A stretch of DNA of 64,000 nucleotides from Kaistella faecalis. GTDB taxonomy: Bacteria > Bacteroidota > Bacteroidia > Flavobacteriales > Weeksellaceae. The DNA lies in NCBI RefSeq assembly GCF_019195395.1, contig NZ_CP078067.1, positions 2,495,783-2,559,782 on the forward strand, given 5' to 3'. The notes beneath the pieces were generated by a model, which saw nothing but the letters and a program-made list of their open reading frames with translations, made no database searches and was not told where the DNA came from. The position numbers and the translations under genes were made by a program. Shown here piece by piece: positions 1 to 8,159 of this stretch (its first letter is position 1; the number at the start of each line of letters is the position of its first letter).

Positions 1-2
1 AT

Positions 3-278
3 TATATTGAAAATATTACCCAACAGTTTGCAGAAAATTCCTGGAAATTATTTTTAGAAATCGAGAATAGAGGCGGGTACTGCGCAAATCTGAAATCCGG
101 TGAGTTGCAACAATTAATCTATAATCAGGCTGTTGCGGAACAGAATTGGGTTGAGGAAGGCAAAATAAAACTCATTGGTGTAAATCTTTATCCGAAACAT
201 GAAAAAACCAGATCTCTGGAAGATCTTTACGATTCATCAGTGATTAAACCGGTTCGGTGGGCTGAAATGTTCGAATAA
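3..278 (+). CDS. mutA: methylmalonyl-CoA mutase small subunit, C-terminal part (5' truncated)
   Basis: An open frame enters from the window edge and stops at 276-278, giving the last 91 residues of a protein. The visible part contains an ITQQFAENSWKLFLEIE helix, then a GGY..NLKSGELQ stretch, and ends near a GVNLYP motif. This pattern is typical of the C-terminal part of the barrel domain of methylmalonyl-CoA mutase chains, which interconvert succinyl-CoA and methylmalonyl-CoA. It ends soon after the barrel with no cobalamin-binding domain, which fits the small (beta, MutA) chain rather than the catalytic one. The rest lies outside the window, so the assignment rests on this fragment. The next gene starts 5 bases after the stop, suggesting co-transcription. 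Confidence 0.72.
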   Translation, partial: YIENITQQFAENSWKLFLEIENRGGYCANLKSGELQQLIYNQAVAEQNWVEEGKIKLIGVNLYPKHEKTRSLEDLYDSSVIKPVRWAEMFE

Positions 279-283
279 GTGAA

Positions 284-1450
284 ATGAAATCAGAAGTAAA
301 CCAACTTCTTCTTACTGAAGAAATTCAAAAATATATCAATGCAAATCTCACCGCTGATTTGCATTCTTTGTTACTGAAAAAATCACCATTCCCGGAAGTA
401 TCGATGCAGGAAATTGTGCAGCAGATCAAAGGAAAAAAGGTTGCCCAGAAAAAGTTTCCCTTTCTGCTTCGGGAAGGAATTGTTTTTCCGCCAAATCTTA
501 ATCTGGAACAGGCTTCGTCTCAGGCTACCGCAGAATTTAAAGCAAAAAATCTTAAAGCAAAAAGTTTTCTTGATCTCACTTCAGGATTTGGCATTGATGC
601 TTACTTTCTTTCTGAAAATTTTGATGATGTTACCCTTGTAGAACAAAATACTGAGCTTCTGGAAACGGTAAAACACAATTGGAAAATTCTTGACAGAAGC
701 GCGAATTTCATCAATAAAAATTTAGAGGATTTTCTAAAGGAAAACACCGGAAAATTTGATTTGGTTTACCTTGATCCAGCGCGGCGGGATGCGCAGAAAA
801 ACAAAAAATTTCTGCTCGAAGATTTGTCACCTAATTTGTTGGAAATTCAGGAGAAACTCTGCAGAATTTCAGATCAGATTCTTATCAAACTTTCGCCGCT
901 TATTGATATTTCTTACCTGATTTCTGTGCTGAAAAATGTCTCGGAAATTCAAATCATCGCGGTGAAAAATGAGGTAAAGGAACTGATTGTATTGATTTCT
1001 CGGGAAAATCAGAATAGTACGGTACAAATCGGCTGCATTAATCTTGAAAGCACAGATCCGGACTTTTCGTTTTCATATCACGATGAAAGAACTGCAGTTG
1101 CCCAGTTTGCTGAACCGCTGAACTTTCTTTATTTGCCGAATAACTCCGTTTTAAAGTCCGGGGCATTCAATGTCGTTGCAAACCGTTTTCAACTTTTCAA
1201 GCTTCATCCAAATACCCATTTTTATACTTCCGAAGAATTGTCAAAGGATTTTCCCGGAAGAATAATGAAAGTTGAAGTTTTGGAACCTAAAATGATTAAA
1301 AAGGGCGAAAAATATAATATCATTTCAAAAAACTACCCGCTGTCACCCGATGAAATTAAGAAGAAATATAAAATTTCTGATGGCGGAAATAATTATCTGA
1401 TATTCACACAAAGCCACAAAGGAAAAATTATTTTAAGATCTGTTGAATAA
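284..1450 (+). CDS. class I SAM-dependent methyltransferase with THUMP-like domain
   Basis: The 388-residue protein has a Rossmann methyltransferase core in the middle: SAM-binding motif I is LDLTSGFGIDA (about residues 97-107), followed by an acidic VEQN strand end and the motif IV-like YLDPARRD near residue 161. The N-terminal third is helical, and the C-terminal part resembles the THUMP-like/ferredoxin-like extension of a Bacteroidota family (the PG_1098 type). Members are presumed RNA or protein methyltransferases; the substrate is not established. The ATG at 284 lies 5 bases after the mutase stop. What is seen is the SAM fold; the substrate class is inferred. Confidence 0.8.
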   Translation: MKSEVNQLLLTEEIQKYINANLTADLHSLLLKKSPFPEVSMQEIVQQIKGKKVAQKKFPFLLREGIVFPPNLNLEQASSQATAEFKAKNLKAKSFLDLTSGFGIDAYFLSENFDDVTLVEQNTELLETVKHNWKILDRSANFINKNLEDFLKENTGKFDLVYLDPARRDAQKNKKFLLEDLSPNLLEIQEKLCRISDQILIKLSPLIDISYLISVLKNVSEIQIIAVKNEVKELIVLISRENQNSTVQIGCINLESTDPDFSFSYHDERTAVAQFAEPLNFLYLPNNSVLKSGAFNVVANRFQLFKLHPNTHFYTSEELSKDFPGRIMKVEVLEPKMIKKGEKYNIISKNYPLSPDEIKKKYKISDGGNNYLIFTQSHKGKIILRSVE

Positions 1451-1461
1451 TCTTTTAAATA

Positions 1462-1493
1462 TTTGGGGCAAAACGTAATATTTCTTACTTTTG
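1462..1493 (+). promoter_or_regulatory. Bacteroidota-type promoter of the small lipoprotein gene
   Basis: TTTG at 1462-1465 is followed after 20 bases by TACTTTTG at 1486-1493, a full match to the TAnnTTTG -7 element with correct -33 spacing. A roughly 90-base leader precedes the lipoprotein ATG. Confidence 0.6.
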
Positions 1494-1590
1494 GGCCATA
1501 AAAAAATTATGAAATCGCCACGAATTGTAAATGCTGGTCATGGCAGGAATTGAGTGATTGCATAAAAACTTAAAAAAATAGATATTACTT

Positions 1591-1845
1591 ATGAAAAAAG
1601 TTATTTTAGTTTTTGCTTTGGCAAGTTTTGTGGTGAGCTGCAAAAAAATTCAGGCGGGTTCTAACAAAGGCGTTTTGAAGATGGAAGAAGGTGCCGACAG
1701 ATATACTGAAGATGTTCAGGGAAGCCATGTTGAAACTCCTGCCGCAACAGTAGAAGCAACAGCAACTCCACAGGACTCAGTAAGAACTGCTGAAGTTACA
1801 GAAGTTAAAATTACTGCAGACAGTACTAAAACAGCCGTTAAATAG
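1591..1845 (+). CDS. small predicted lipoprotein, function unknown
   Basis: This 84-residue protein starts with a short Lys-Lys and hydrophobic signal sequence ending in VVSC, so Cys17 is a likely lipidation site. The mature part has no recognisable domain. It is low-complexity, rich in Thr, Ala, Val and Glu (repeated VEATATP- and EVTEVKI-like runs), suggesting a flexible tether. It has its own promoter (1462-1493) and its own terminator (1872-1900), so it is a single-gene unit. I do not recognise the family. Confidence 0.7.
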   Translation: MKKVILVFALASFVVSCKKIQAGSNKGVLKMEEGADRYTEDVQGSHVETPAATVEATATPQDSVRTAEVTEVKITADSTKTAVK

Positions 1846-1871
1846 TAGGCTGTATTATATAAAAGAAGAAG

Positions 1872-1900
1872 ATGTCTTGCTTATGCAGGACATTTTTTTT
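1872..1900 (+). terminator. intrinsic terminator of the small lipoprotein gene
   Basis: ATGTCTTGC and GCAGGACAT pair around a TTAT loop (one G-T wobble) and are followed by eight Ts. The in-frame ATG at 1872 sits inside this stem, which argues against it as the start of the following peptidase gene. Confidence 0.75.
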
Positions 1901-1943
1901 ATTTTTACATGATTCGATTTTTAATAATTTAAGCAAAAATAAA

Positions 1944-3326
1944 ATGCAAGAAACCCTAAATTACATCAACGAAAATAAACAGCGGTATGTTGATGAACTC
2001 TTTGAGCTGCTGAAGATTGCATCAATCTCTGCAGATCCTGCATACAAAGATGAAGTGCTGAAATGCGCTGATGAAGTTGCCAAGCATCTTAAAACTGCTG
2101 GTGCAGATCATGTTGAAGTTTGCCCGACCAAAGGTTATCCTATCGTTTACGGAGAAAAAATCATAGATAAAAATTTACCGACTGTACTTGTATATGGTCA
2201 TTACGACGTACAGCCGCCGGATCCGCTTGAGTTATGGACAAAACCGCCTTTTGAGCCATATATTGAGAAAACTCCGCTTCATCCTGAAGGCGCGATTTTC
2301 GCTAGAGGTTCTGCAGATGACAAGGGCCAGTTTTTCATGCATGTAAAAGCTTTTGAAGCGATGATGAAGACCAATACATTGCCGTGTAATGTGAAGTTTA
2401 TTTTGGAGGGCGAAGAAGAAGTTGGTTCTAAAAGTCTGGAAGGTTTTGTAAAAGAAAACACCGAAAAGTTAGCCTGCGATACGATCTTAATTTCAGATAC
2501 TCATATTTATTCTAATGAGCAGCCAACGGTAACAACCGGCTTGCGAGGTTTGAGTTATGTGGAAGTTGAAGTAGAAGGACCCAACAGGGATTTACATTCC
2601 GGATTATATGGTGGAGCTGTTCCTAATCCGATCCACGTGCTTTCGCGAATGATAGCAAATCTTATTGACGAGAACGGTCACATTACGATTGACGGTTTTT
2701 ATGACAATGTAGACGTTGTCTCTGATGAGGAAAGAGCGGAAATGAATAAATTGAAAGACGATCCGGAAGGCTTCAAAAAATCTATCGGATTGAATGGAGT
2801 AGAAGGGGAAAAAGGATATACAACTTTAGAGAGAACTTCCATCCGTCCGACTTTAGACTGCAACGGAATTTGGGGCGGTTATACAGGAGAAGGCGCAAAA
2901 ACCGTAATTCCAAGCAAAGCATTTGCTAAAATTTCCATGCGTTTGGTTCCTTACCAGACTCCAGACGAAATCACCGAGAAATTCACTAAATATTTTGAAA
3001 AAATTGCTCCGGCAAATGTAAAAGTGAAGGTAAATCCTCACCATGGCGGCATGCCTTACGTTTTGCCAAGCGACACCAAAGAGTTTGCTGCAGCCAGAAA
3101 AGCAATGGAAACCGCTTTTGGTAAAGAAGTGCTTCCGTACAGAAGTGGTGGGAGTATTCCGATTACAGCGATGTTCGAGCAGGTTCTGGGAGCCAAATCA
3201 GTTTTGATGGGCTTCGGGTTAGATTCTGATGCGATTCACTCGCCAAATGAGCACTATGGACTCTATAATTTTTATAAGGGAATTGAAAGTATTCCTCTTT
3301 TCTTTGAAAATTACGCGAAATCGTAA
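1944..3326 (+). CDS. M20/M25/M40 family dipeptidase
   Basis: This 460-residue cytoplasmic metallopeptidase lacks a signal peptide. Family features are clear: VYGHYDVQPPDPLELW near residue 97 supplies the first metal-binding His and Asp, ARGSADDKGQ follows, and EGEEEVGS contains the catalytic Glu pair. Near the end there is a GGSIPI motif and a final metal-ligand region, SDAIHSPNE. The middle insertion is the dimerisation (lid) domain. Family members hydrolyse dipeptides with two metal ions. The frame is open back to 1872, but that ATG lies in a terminator stem; the ATG at 1944 follows an A-rich leader and starts at a normal family N-terminus. Confidence 0.88.
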   Translation: MQETLNYINENKQRYVDELFELLKIASISADPAYKDEVLKCADEVAKHLKTAGADHVEVCPTKGYPIVYGEKIIDKNLPTVLVYGHYDVQPPDPLELWTKPPFEPYIEKTPLHPEGAIFARGSADDKGQFFMHVKAFEAMMKTNTLPCNVKFILEGEEEVGSKSLEGFVKENTEKLACDTILISDTHIYSNEQPTVTTGLRGLSYVEVEVEGPNRDLHSGLYGGAVPNPIHVLSRMIANLIDENGHITIDGFYDNVDVVSDEERAEMNKLKDDPEGFKKSIGLNGVEGEKGYTTLERTSIRPTLDCNGIWGGYTGEGAKTVIPSKAFAKISMRLVPYQTPDEITEKFTKYFEKIAPANVKVKVNPHHGGMPYVLPSDTKEFAAARKAMETAFGKEVLPYRSGGSIPITAMFEQVLGAKSVLMGFGLDSDAIHSPNEHYGLYNFYKGIESIPLFFENYAKS

Positions 3327-3331
3327 GCCAT

Positions 3332-3358
3332 AAAAATGCCTCTTCAGGGGCATTTTTT
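3332..3358 (+). terminator. intrinsic terminator after the M20 dipeptidase gene
   Basis: AAAAATGCCTC and GGGGCATTTTT form an 11-pair stem (one wobble) around TTCA, followed by a T run. Confidence 0.8.
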
Positions 3359-3379
3359 TAATATTTTAAATCACTAAAT

Positions 3380-4084
3380 ATGAATGAAAAAGTAGCTTAT
3401 ATTACAGGAGGAACCAAAGGAATTGGTTTCGGTATTGCACAGGTTTTACTTAAAAACGGCATCAGAATTGCCGTTTCTGGTAGAAAGCAGGAAGATGCGG
3501 AAGAAGCAGCGAGAATTTTATCAGAAGATGACACAAAAGTCTTCGGAATAGCGTCCGACGTTAAGAATTTTGAAGATGAAAAAAATGCCGTGGCAGAAAT
3601 TATTAAAAAGTTCGGTCGTCTCGATTATGTTATTGCCAATGCAGGCCTCGGTGTATTTAAACCCGTAGATGAACTTTCTCTTGAAGACTGGAACGACATG
3701 ATTGATACTAATCTCAAAGGTGTTTTTCATACGTTGAAAGCCGCAATTCCATCACTTAAAAATACGGAGGGATATTTTATCAGCATTGCAAGTCTGGCCG
3801 GAACCAATTTCTTTGAAAACGGCTCGGGATACAACGCTTCTAAATTTGGTGTGGTAGGTTTTACGCAGGCTGCGATGATTGACTTAAGAAAATATAACAT
3901 CAAAGTTTCTACTATTATGCCGGGTTCAGTTTCGACGAATTTCAACGGCAACGAACCTTCTGAAAAAGACGCCTGGAAAATTCAGCCTGAAGATCTCGGT
4001 GAGCTGGTTTTGGATATTTTTAAAATGAATCCGCGTACTCTGCCGAGTAAGATCGAGATCAGACCTTCTAAACCAAACAGTTAA
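3380..4084 (+). CDS. SDR family oxidoreductase
   Basis: This 234-residue classical short-chain dehydrogenase/reductase has the nucleotide-binding TGGTKGIG at residues 9-16, IANAG near 85-89, and the catalytic Ser138, Tyr151 and Lys155 (YNASK) at normal spacing. PGSVST follows at the expected place. SDR enzymes reduce or oxidise ketone/alcohol groups with NAD(P)H. Neither the substrate nor the pathway can be read from the sequence. It stands alone between a terminator upstream and a 135-base gap before etfB. Confidence 0.88.
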   Translation: MNEKVAYITGGTKGIGFGIAQVLLKNGIRIAVSGRKQEDAEEAARILSEDDTKVFGIASDVKNFEDEKNAVAEIIKKFGRLDYVIANAGLGVFKPVDELSLEDWNDMIDTNLKGVFHTLKAAIPSLKNTEGYFISIASLAGTNFFENGSGYNASKFGVVGFTQAAMIDLRKYNIKVSTIMPGSVSTNFNGNEPSEKDAWKIQPEDLGELVLDIFKMNPRTLPSKIEIRPSKPNS

Positions 4085-4219
4085 TTATGTATGAAATATC
4101 AAATTTTGATTAATACTATGCATGCATAACATTTTATTTTTTATCTTAGCGAAAATTACTCAGGTAGTTTTGTGCAGTAATGTTATGGCTAAAAACCAAT
4201 AATTAAAAATAATTAACAC

Positions 4220-4966
4220 ATGAAAATATTAGTTTGTATCAGTAGTGTTCCAGATACTACTTCAAAAATTAATTTTACAGCAGACAAGTCTGCTTTCGAC
4301 AAAAACGGAATTCAATGGGTAATCAATCCTTTAGATGAATTCTCTCTAACCAAAGCGGTTAAATTGCAGGAATCTCTGGGAGCAACAGTTACCGTAGCCA
4401 ATGTTGGAGACGCAGCTACTGAACCCGTGATCCGAAAAGCTCTCGCAATTGGAGCAACTGATGCAATAAGAGTAAATACGGAAGCTAAAGACAGTTTTTC
4501 GGTTGCTACTGAAATCGCGAATATTGCGAGAAATGGTGGTTACGATTTAATCCTTTGCGGTAAAGAATCTATTGATTATAACGGTGGTGCTGTACCGGGA
4601 ATGGTAGCACAGTTATTGAACCATCCCTTTGTAAATGCATGCGTTGGTTTGGAAGTGAATGGTACTGAAGTTACTGCAGTAAGAGAAATTGAAGGGGGTA
4701 AAGAAACCATTTCTGTGAAATTACCAGCGGTAATCGCGGGACAGAAAGGTATGGTTGATGAAAAAGATTTAATCATCCCGAACATGAGAGGTATTATGTC
4801 TGCAAGAACAAAACCGCTTCATATTCAGGAGCCAGCAGGTTCTGAAGTTAAAGTACAGGGTGTTTCCTACGACTCGGTTCCGGCTAGAGCTGCTGTGAAG
4901 ATGGTGACTCCAGATAACCTGGACGAGTTGGTGAGATTGCTTCACGAAGAGGCTAAGGTGATTTAA
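4220..4966 (+). CDS. etfB: electron transfer flavoprotein subunit beta
   Basis: This 248-residue protein begins MKILVCISSVPDTTSKI and carries the ETF-beta signature region ending AVREIEGGKETI, as well as the LILCGKESIDYNGGAVPG stretch. With EtfA it forms the heterodimer that carries electrons from acyl-CoA dehydrogenases to the quinone pool. etfA follows after 29 bases with the same strand and no terminator, so the two form an operon. The thiolase at 9505 is another beta-oxidation-type gene nearby but is separately transcribed. Confidence 0.95.
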   Translation: MKILVCISSVPDTTSKINFTADKSAFDKNGIQWVINPLDEFSLTKAVKLQESLGATVTVANVGDAATEPVIRKALAIGATDAIRVNTEAKDSFSVATEIANIARNGGYDLILCGKESIDYNGGAVPGMVAQLLNHPFVNACVGLEVNGTEVTAVREIEGGKETISVKLPAVIAGQKGMVDEKDLIIPNMRGIMSARTKPLHIQEPAGSEVKVQGVSYDSVPARAAVKMVTPDNLDELVRLLHEEAKVI

Positions 4967-4995
4967 TCTAATTTCAACATTTAAAATTAAAAAAA

Positions 4996-5943
4996 ATGGC
5001 AGTATTCGTATATGCAGAAAATATAAACGGAGTTTACAAGAAAGCCGCTTTCGAAGCAGTTTCTTATGCAAAAGCAGTTGCTGATAAGTTGGGAGAAACC
5101 GTGACAGCAATTTCCGTAAATCCTACAGATTCGTCAGATCTTTTGTATAAATATGGCGCAGAAAAAGTCATCAGTATCAAAGATGAGGGTCTGAAAAATT
5201 TCAGTGCTAAAGCTTACGCACAGGCAGTAAATGAAGTTGCAGACGGTAATATACTGGTTTTTCCACACACCACAGATGCTTCTTCTATTGCGCCTATGTT
5301 GGTGATTATGAAGAATTATTCTTTAATTACCAACGTTCTGGAAGCTCCTGAAAGTATTACTCCTTTCCAGGTGAAAAGAAGAGCATTTTCAGGTAAAGGA
5401 TTCATGCACGCAAAAGCTGATGCAGCGGGAGTTATTGTAACTGTTTCGCAGAATGCTTTCGGTGTGAAGGAAAATTCAGTTGCCGGAACTGAGGAAGTGA
5501 AAAATTTAACGGTCGTTAATGAGGATACCAAAGTTCTTTCCCACGAACAGAGTTCTGGGAAACTGGATCTGAAAGAAGCTGAAGTTGTAGTTTCTGCAGG
5601 CCGTGGAATGAAAGGTCCTGAAAACTGGGTAATGATCGAAGATCTTGCCAACACTTTAGGGGCAGCAACAGCATGTTCCAAACCTGTTTCTGATATTGGT
5701 TGGAGACCTCATTCTGAGCACGTAGGACAAACAGGTAAGGCAATTGCACCGAATCTTTACATCGCAATAGGAATTTCGGGAGCGATTCAGCATTTGGCGG
5801 GTGTAAACTCTTCGAAAACGATTGTAGTGATCAACAGTGATCCGGAAGCCCCATTCTTTAAATCCGCAGATTACGGTGTGGTAGGTGATGCGTTCCAGAT
5901 TATTCCGGCCCTTAACCAGAAAATAAAAGCATTGAAAGGATAA
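4996..5943 (+). CDS. etfA: electron transfer flavoprotein subunit alpha
   Basis: This 315-residue protein has the ETF-alpha layout: an N-terminal nucleotide-alpha-hydrolase-like half, then the FAD-binding C-terminal half. The latter carries VVSAGRGMKGPENW, VGQTGKAIAPNLYIAIGISGAIQHLAG and the NSDPEAPFFKSADYGVVGD signature. It partners EtfB as the FAD-carrying chain that receives electrons from acyl-CoA dehydrogenases. It is the second gene of the etfBA operon and is followed by a strong terminator at 5967-5995. Confidence 0.96.
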   Translation: MAVFVYAENINGVYKKAAFEAVSYAKAVADKLGETVTAISVNPTDSSDLLYKYGAEKVISIKDEGLKNFSAKAYAQAVNEVADGNILVFPHTTDASSIAPMLVIMKNYSLITNVLEAPESITPFQVKRRAFSGKGFMHAKADAAGVIVTVSQNAFGVKENSVAGTEEVKNLTVVNEDTKVLSHEQSSGKLDLKEAEVVVSAGRGMKGPENWVMIEDLANTLGAATACSKPVSDIGWRPHSEHVGQTGKAIAPNLYIAIGISGAIQHLAGVNSSKTIVVINSDPEAPFFKSADYGVVGDAFQIIPALNQKIKALKG

Positions 5944-5966
5944 TTTTCAGCTTTAGTAGTTGTTAG

Positions 5967-5995
5967 AAAGCGCCGGTTTTTTCGGCGCTTTTTTT
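5967..5995 (+). terminator. intrinsic terminator of the etfBA operon
   Basis: AAAGCGCCG and CGGCGCTTT pair perfectly around a T-rich loop and run into a T tract. Confidence 0.85.
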
Positions 5996-6093
5996 GTTCC
6001 TTGTTTTTGATTAAAGTTTGCCACTTTAACGTATCGAGCAAAAAAAAATGTAATTTTACTTTGCAAACTGTTTTTTCAGTTAAAATTATTAAG

Positions 6094-7464
6094 ATGGAAA
6101 TGTTTGTCTGGAACATGTCTATTTCTTTTCAGCTGCTTTTTATTATTGTCAGTGGAGTGATTTTTTTATACCTGCGCGAAAAAAGTTTTAAATACTACGG
6201 CCTTTACAACATCTTCCTTATCATCTATGTTCTAAGCCGCTCCGATGATATTTATTATGGATTTCAGGGGTTAATGATCCGTCTTCTTGGTCATACAGAC
6301 GGGATCGTTTTTGTGCAGATTCTTAACTTTTTTATTCAGATTGTTTTTTACAGTTTTTATTCAGTCTTTGCTTTCTATTTTTTAGATTTTGAGAAGAATG
6401 CCAAGAAATATTTTAAAAGATCTCTCTGGGTTATAAAATTTCTTGCCTATCTGTTTTTTGGGTTTGCAGTCTTATGCTTTGCCATGAAAAATTCAGATCT
6501 TTTTACAACATTGTATATCTATCTCTTTATCCCGGTAATGCTTGTAATATTTGTACTAACGCTGATAAAGGCAATTCACCGTTCCGGAAAACATAAATTC
6601 TTTTTCCTTATTGGGGTTTCACTCTTTGTGTGCTGTGCATTAATGGCTTTAGCGGGAACCTTTATACCATCGCTCCATAGCAAGGATCCCATTAAATTTT
6701 TCTTTGTCGGTAATATCCTCGAAACCATTTTTTTTAGTTTGGGATTAGCTCATAAAGTAAAACTGATTAACGACGAACGCAACAGGGTAAATTTTACGGT
6801 CACCAAACACAGGCATCAGCAGCAGATCAGCAAACTCCACGGATTGCTGGAAGGCGAAGAAAAGGAAAGAAAAAGAATGGCCGAGGAACTGCATGATGGC
6901 ATTGCCGGGGATTTGTCTGCGATAAAATTTAATCTCGCTTACTTAAGGCTCAATAATCAATTGCCTGAAAATGAAAATGTTTTGCATGAGGTTACTAAAA
7001 TTATCGACAAAGCCTGCATCCAGATCAGGGAAATTTCACACAATCTTTCGCCTTCTTCAATTACGAATTTCGGTTTGATCGCCGCGTTGGAAAATTACTG
7101 TATGAAAATCGAAAATATCTACGGTATTCCAGTCGCTTTTAAATTTGCCGGTGAGCGCATCGATCTCAGCAGTGTAATTGAAACTCATATTTACCGGATC
7201 GTTCAGGAACTGGTAAATAACATCATCAAACACGCCGAAGCCGGAAATGCTCTTGTAGAGGTTATTCACCATCATCCATACATTACTGTAACAGTACGCG
7301 ACGATGGCAAAGGCTTTGTAATGACCAAGAACGGCAAGGGCATCGGGTTGGGAAATATCGACTCAAGGATTCGTTTCATGAATGCAAAATTCACCAAATT
7401 GAGCACTGAAACAGGCAGTGTTTTCCGGATTGATATTAATCTGAATAATATTCCCGAAACCTAG
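6094..7464 (+). CDS. membrane sensor histidine kinase, NarX/DegS type (HisKA_3)
   Basis: The 456-residue protein has about seven hydrophobic segments in its first 230 residues, resembling a 7TM sensor module. A short coiled coil follows (residues about 235-260), then a HisKA_3 dimerisation helix with the phospho-acceptor His267 in EELHDGIAGDL, and an HATPase domain with DDGKGF and GIGLGNI. This class normally phosphorylates a LuxR-type response regulator, but none is adjacent, so it is an orphan kinase here. The frame is open upstream to a TTG at 6001; the ATG at 6094 is preferred because a TACTTTG promoter-like element lies at 6057-6063. The stimulus is unknown. Confidence 0.85.
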   Translation: MEMFVWNMSISFQLLFIIVSGVIFLYLREKSFKYYGLYNIFLIIYVLSRSDDIYYGFQGLMIRLLGHTDGIVFVQILNFFIQIVFYSFYSVFAFYFLDFEKNAKKYFKRSLWVIKFLAYLFFGFAVLCFAMKNSDLFTTLYIYLFIPVMLVIFVLTLIKAIHRSGKHKFFFLIGVSLFVCCALMALAGTFIPSLHSKDPIKFFFVGNILETIFFSLGLAHKVKLINDERNRVNFTVTKHRHQQQISKLHGLLEGEEKERKRMAEELHDGIAGDLSAIKFNLAYLRLNNQLPENENVLHEVTKIIDKACIQIREISHNLSPSSITNFGLIAALENYCMKIENIYGIPVAFKFAGERIDLSSVIETHIYRIVQELVNNIIKHAEAGNALVEVIHHHPYITVTVRDDGKGFVMTKNGKGIGLGNIDSRIRFMNAKFTKLSTETGSVFRIDINLNNIPET

Positions 7465-7539
7465 TGAATGATTGCCGTTTTTTTAATGATATATTTCATT
7501 AAAAGTACTGAAAGTAAATCTCAAATCTAAAAAATCAAT

Positions 7540-7547
7540 TATATTTG
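7540..7547 (+). promoter_or_regulatory. -7 element very close to the start codon of the bifunctional nuclease gene
   Basis: TATATTTG matches TAnnTTTG and ends only 5 bases before the ATG at 7553, implying a transcript with almost no leader. No convincing -33 TTTG is seen, so the call is tentative. Confidence 0.4.
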
Positions 7548-7552
7548 TAGCT

Positions 7553-8143
7553 ATGGATTACAAAAGATTAATCATACGCGGAATTTCTTACAGCCAAACA
7601 CAATCCGGAGCTTACGCGCTCCTTTTGGAACATGAGGAAACCAACGTAAAATTACCCGTAGTAATAGGAAATTTCGAAGCACAGTCAATTTCTTTAGGAT
7701 TAGAAAAAGATATACATCCGCCACGTCCGCTCACCCATGATTTATTTGCAAAATTTGTAGCGATTACAAATTATGAACTGGTATCAGTGATCATTTATCA
7801 GATCATCGACGGTGTTTTTTTTTCAAATATAAATTTTAAGAACAAAGCCAATAACGAGGAACTAATTATGGATGCAAGAACTTCCGATGCTGTAGCGATG
7901 GCAGTTCGTTTTGATGCGCCTATTTATACAACGCCGCAGGTTTTAAGCGAAGCAGGAATTCTTTTGGAGCTGGATGAACCTTCCATAGAGGGAAGTGAAG
8001 AAGTGATAGCCGAAGGTGATTTGGCATCGCTTACCTTAGAAGATCTTCAGAAACTTCTTGAAGATGCTGTGAAGGATGAGGATTTTGATGCCGCAATGGA
8101 GCTGCAGCAGGAAATAAAAAAGAGAAACAAGAAGATTGAATAA
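7553..8143 (+). CDS. bifunctional nuclease family protein (DUF151 + UVR domain)
   Basis: This 196-residue cytoplasmic protein has an N-terminal bifunctional nuclease (DUF151) domain, residues about 1-125, recognised by YALLLEHEETNVKLPVVIGNFEAQSI (split motif), RPLTHDLF and DARTSDAVAMAVRFDAPIY. A short acidic linker leads to a C-terminal UvrB/UvrC-type helical hairpin (about 155-196, EDLQKLLEDAVKDEDFDAAM). The family is described as having RNase and DNase activity; its cellular role in Bacteroidota is unclear. The nucleoside permease follows 16 bases later, so the two are probably co-transcribed. Confidence 0.85.
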   Translation: MDYKRLIIRGISYSQTQSGAYALLLEHEETNVKLPVVIGNFEAQSISLGLEKDIHPPRPLTHDLFAKFVAITNYELVSVIIYQIIDGVFFSNINFKNKANNEELIMDARTSDAVAMAVRFDAPIYTTPQVLSEAGILLELDEPSIEGSEEVIAEGDLASLTLEDLQKLLEDAVKDEDFDAAMELQQEIKKRNKKIE

Positions 8144-8159
8144 TATTGATAATTAAACT

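Noticed and set aside
4117-4128. 12-base palindrome TATGCATGCATA upstream of etfB
   Set aside because: No promoter of the expected type lies next to it, and short AT-rich palindromes of this size are expected by chance in a window this large.
6001-6093. N-terminal extension of the 6094 sensor kinase from TTG
   Set aside because: It contains the promoter-like element and reads as low-quality sequence; the ATG at 6094 directly precedes the first membrane helix.
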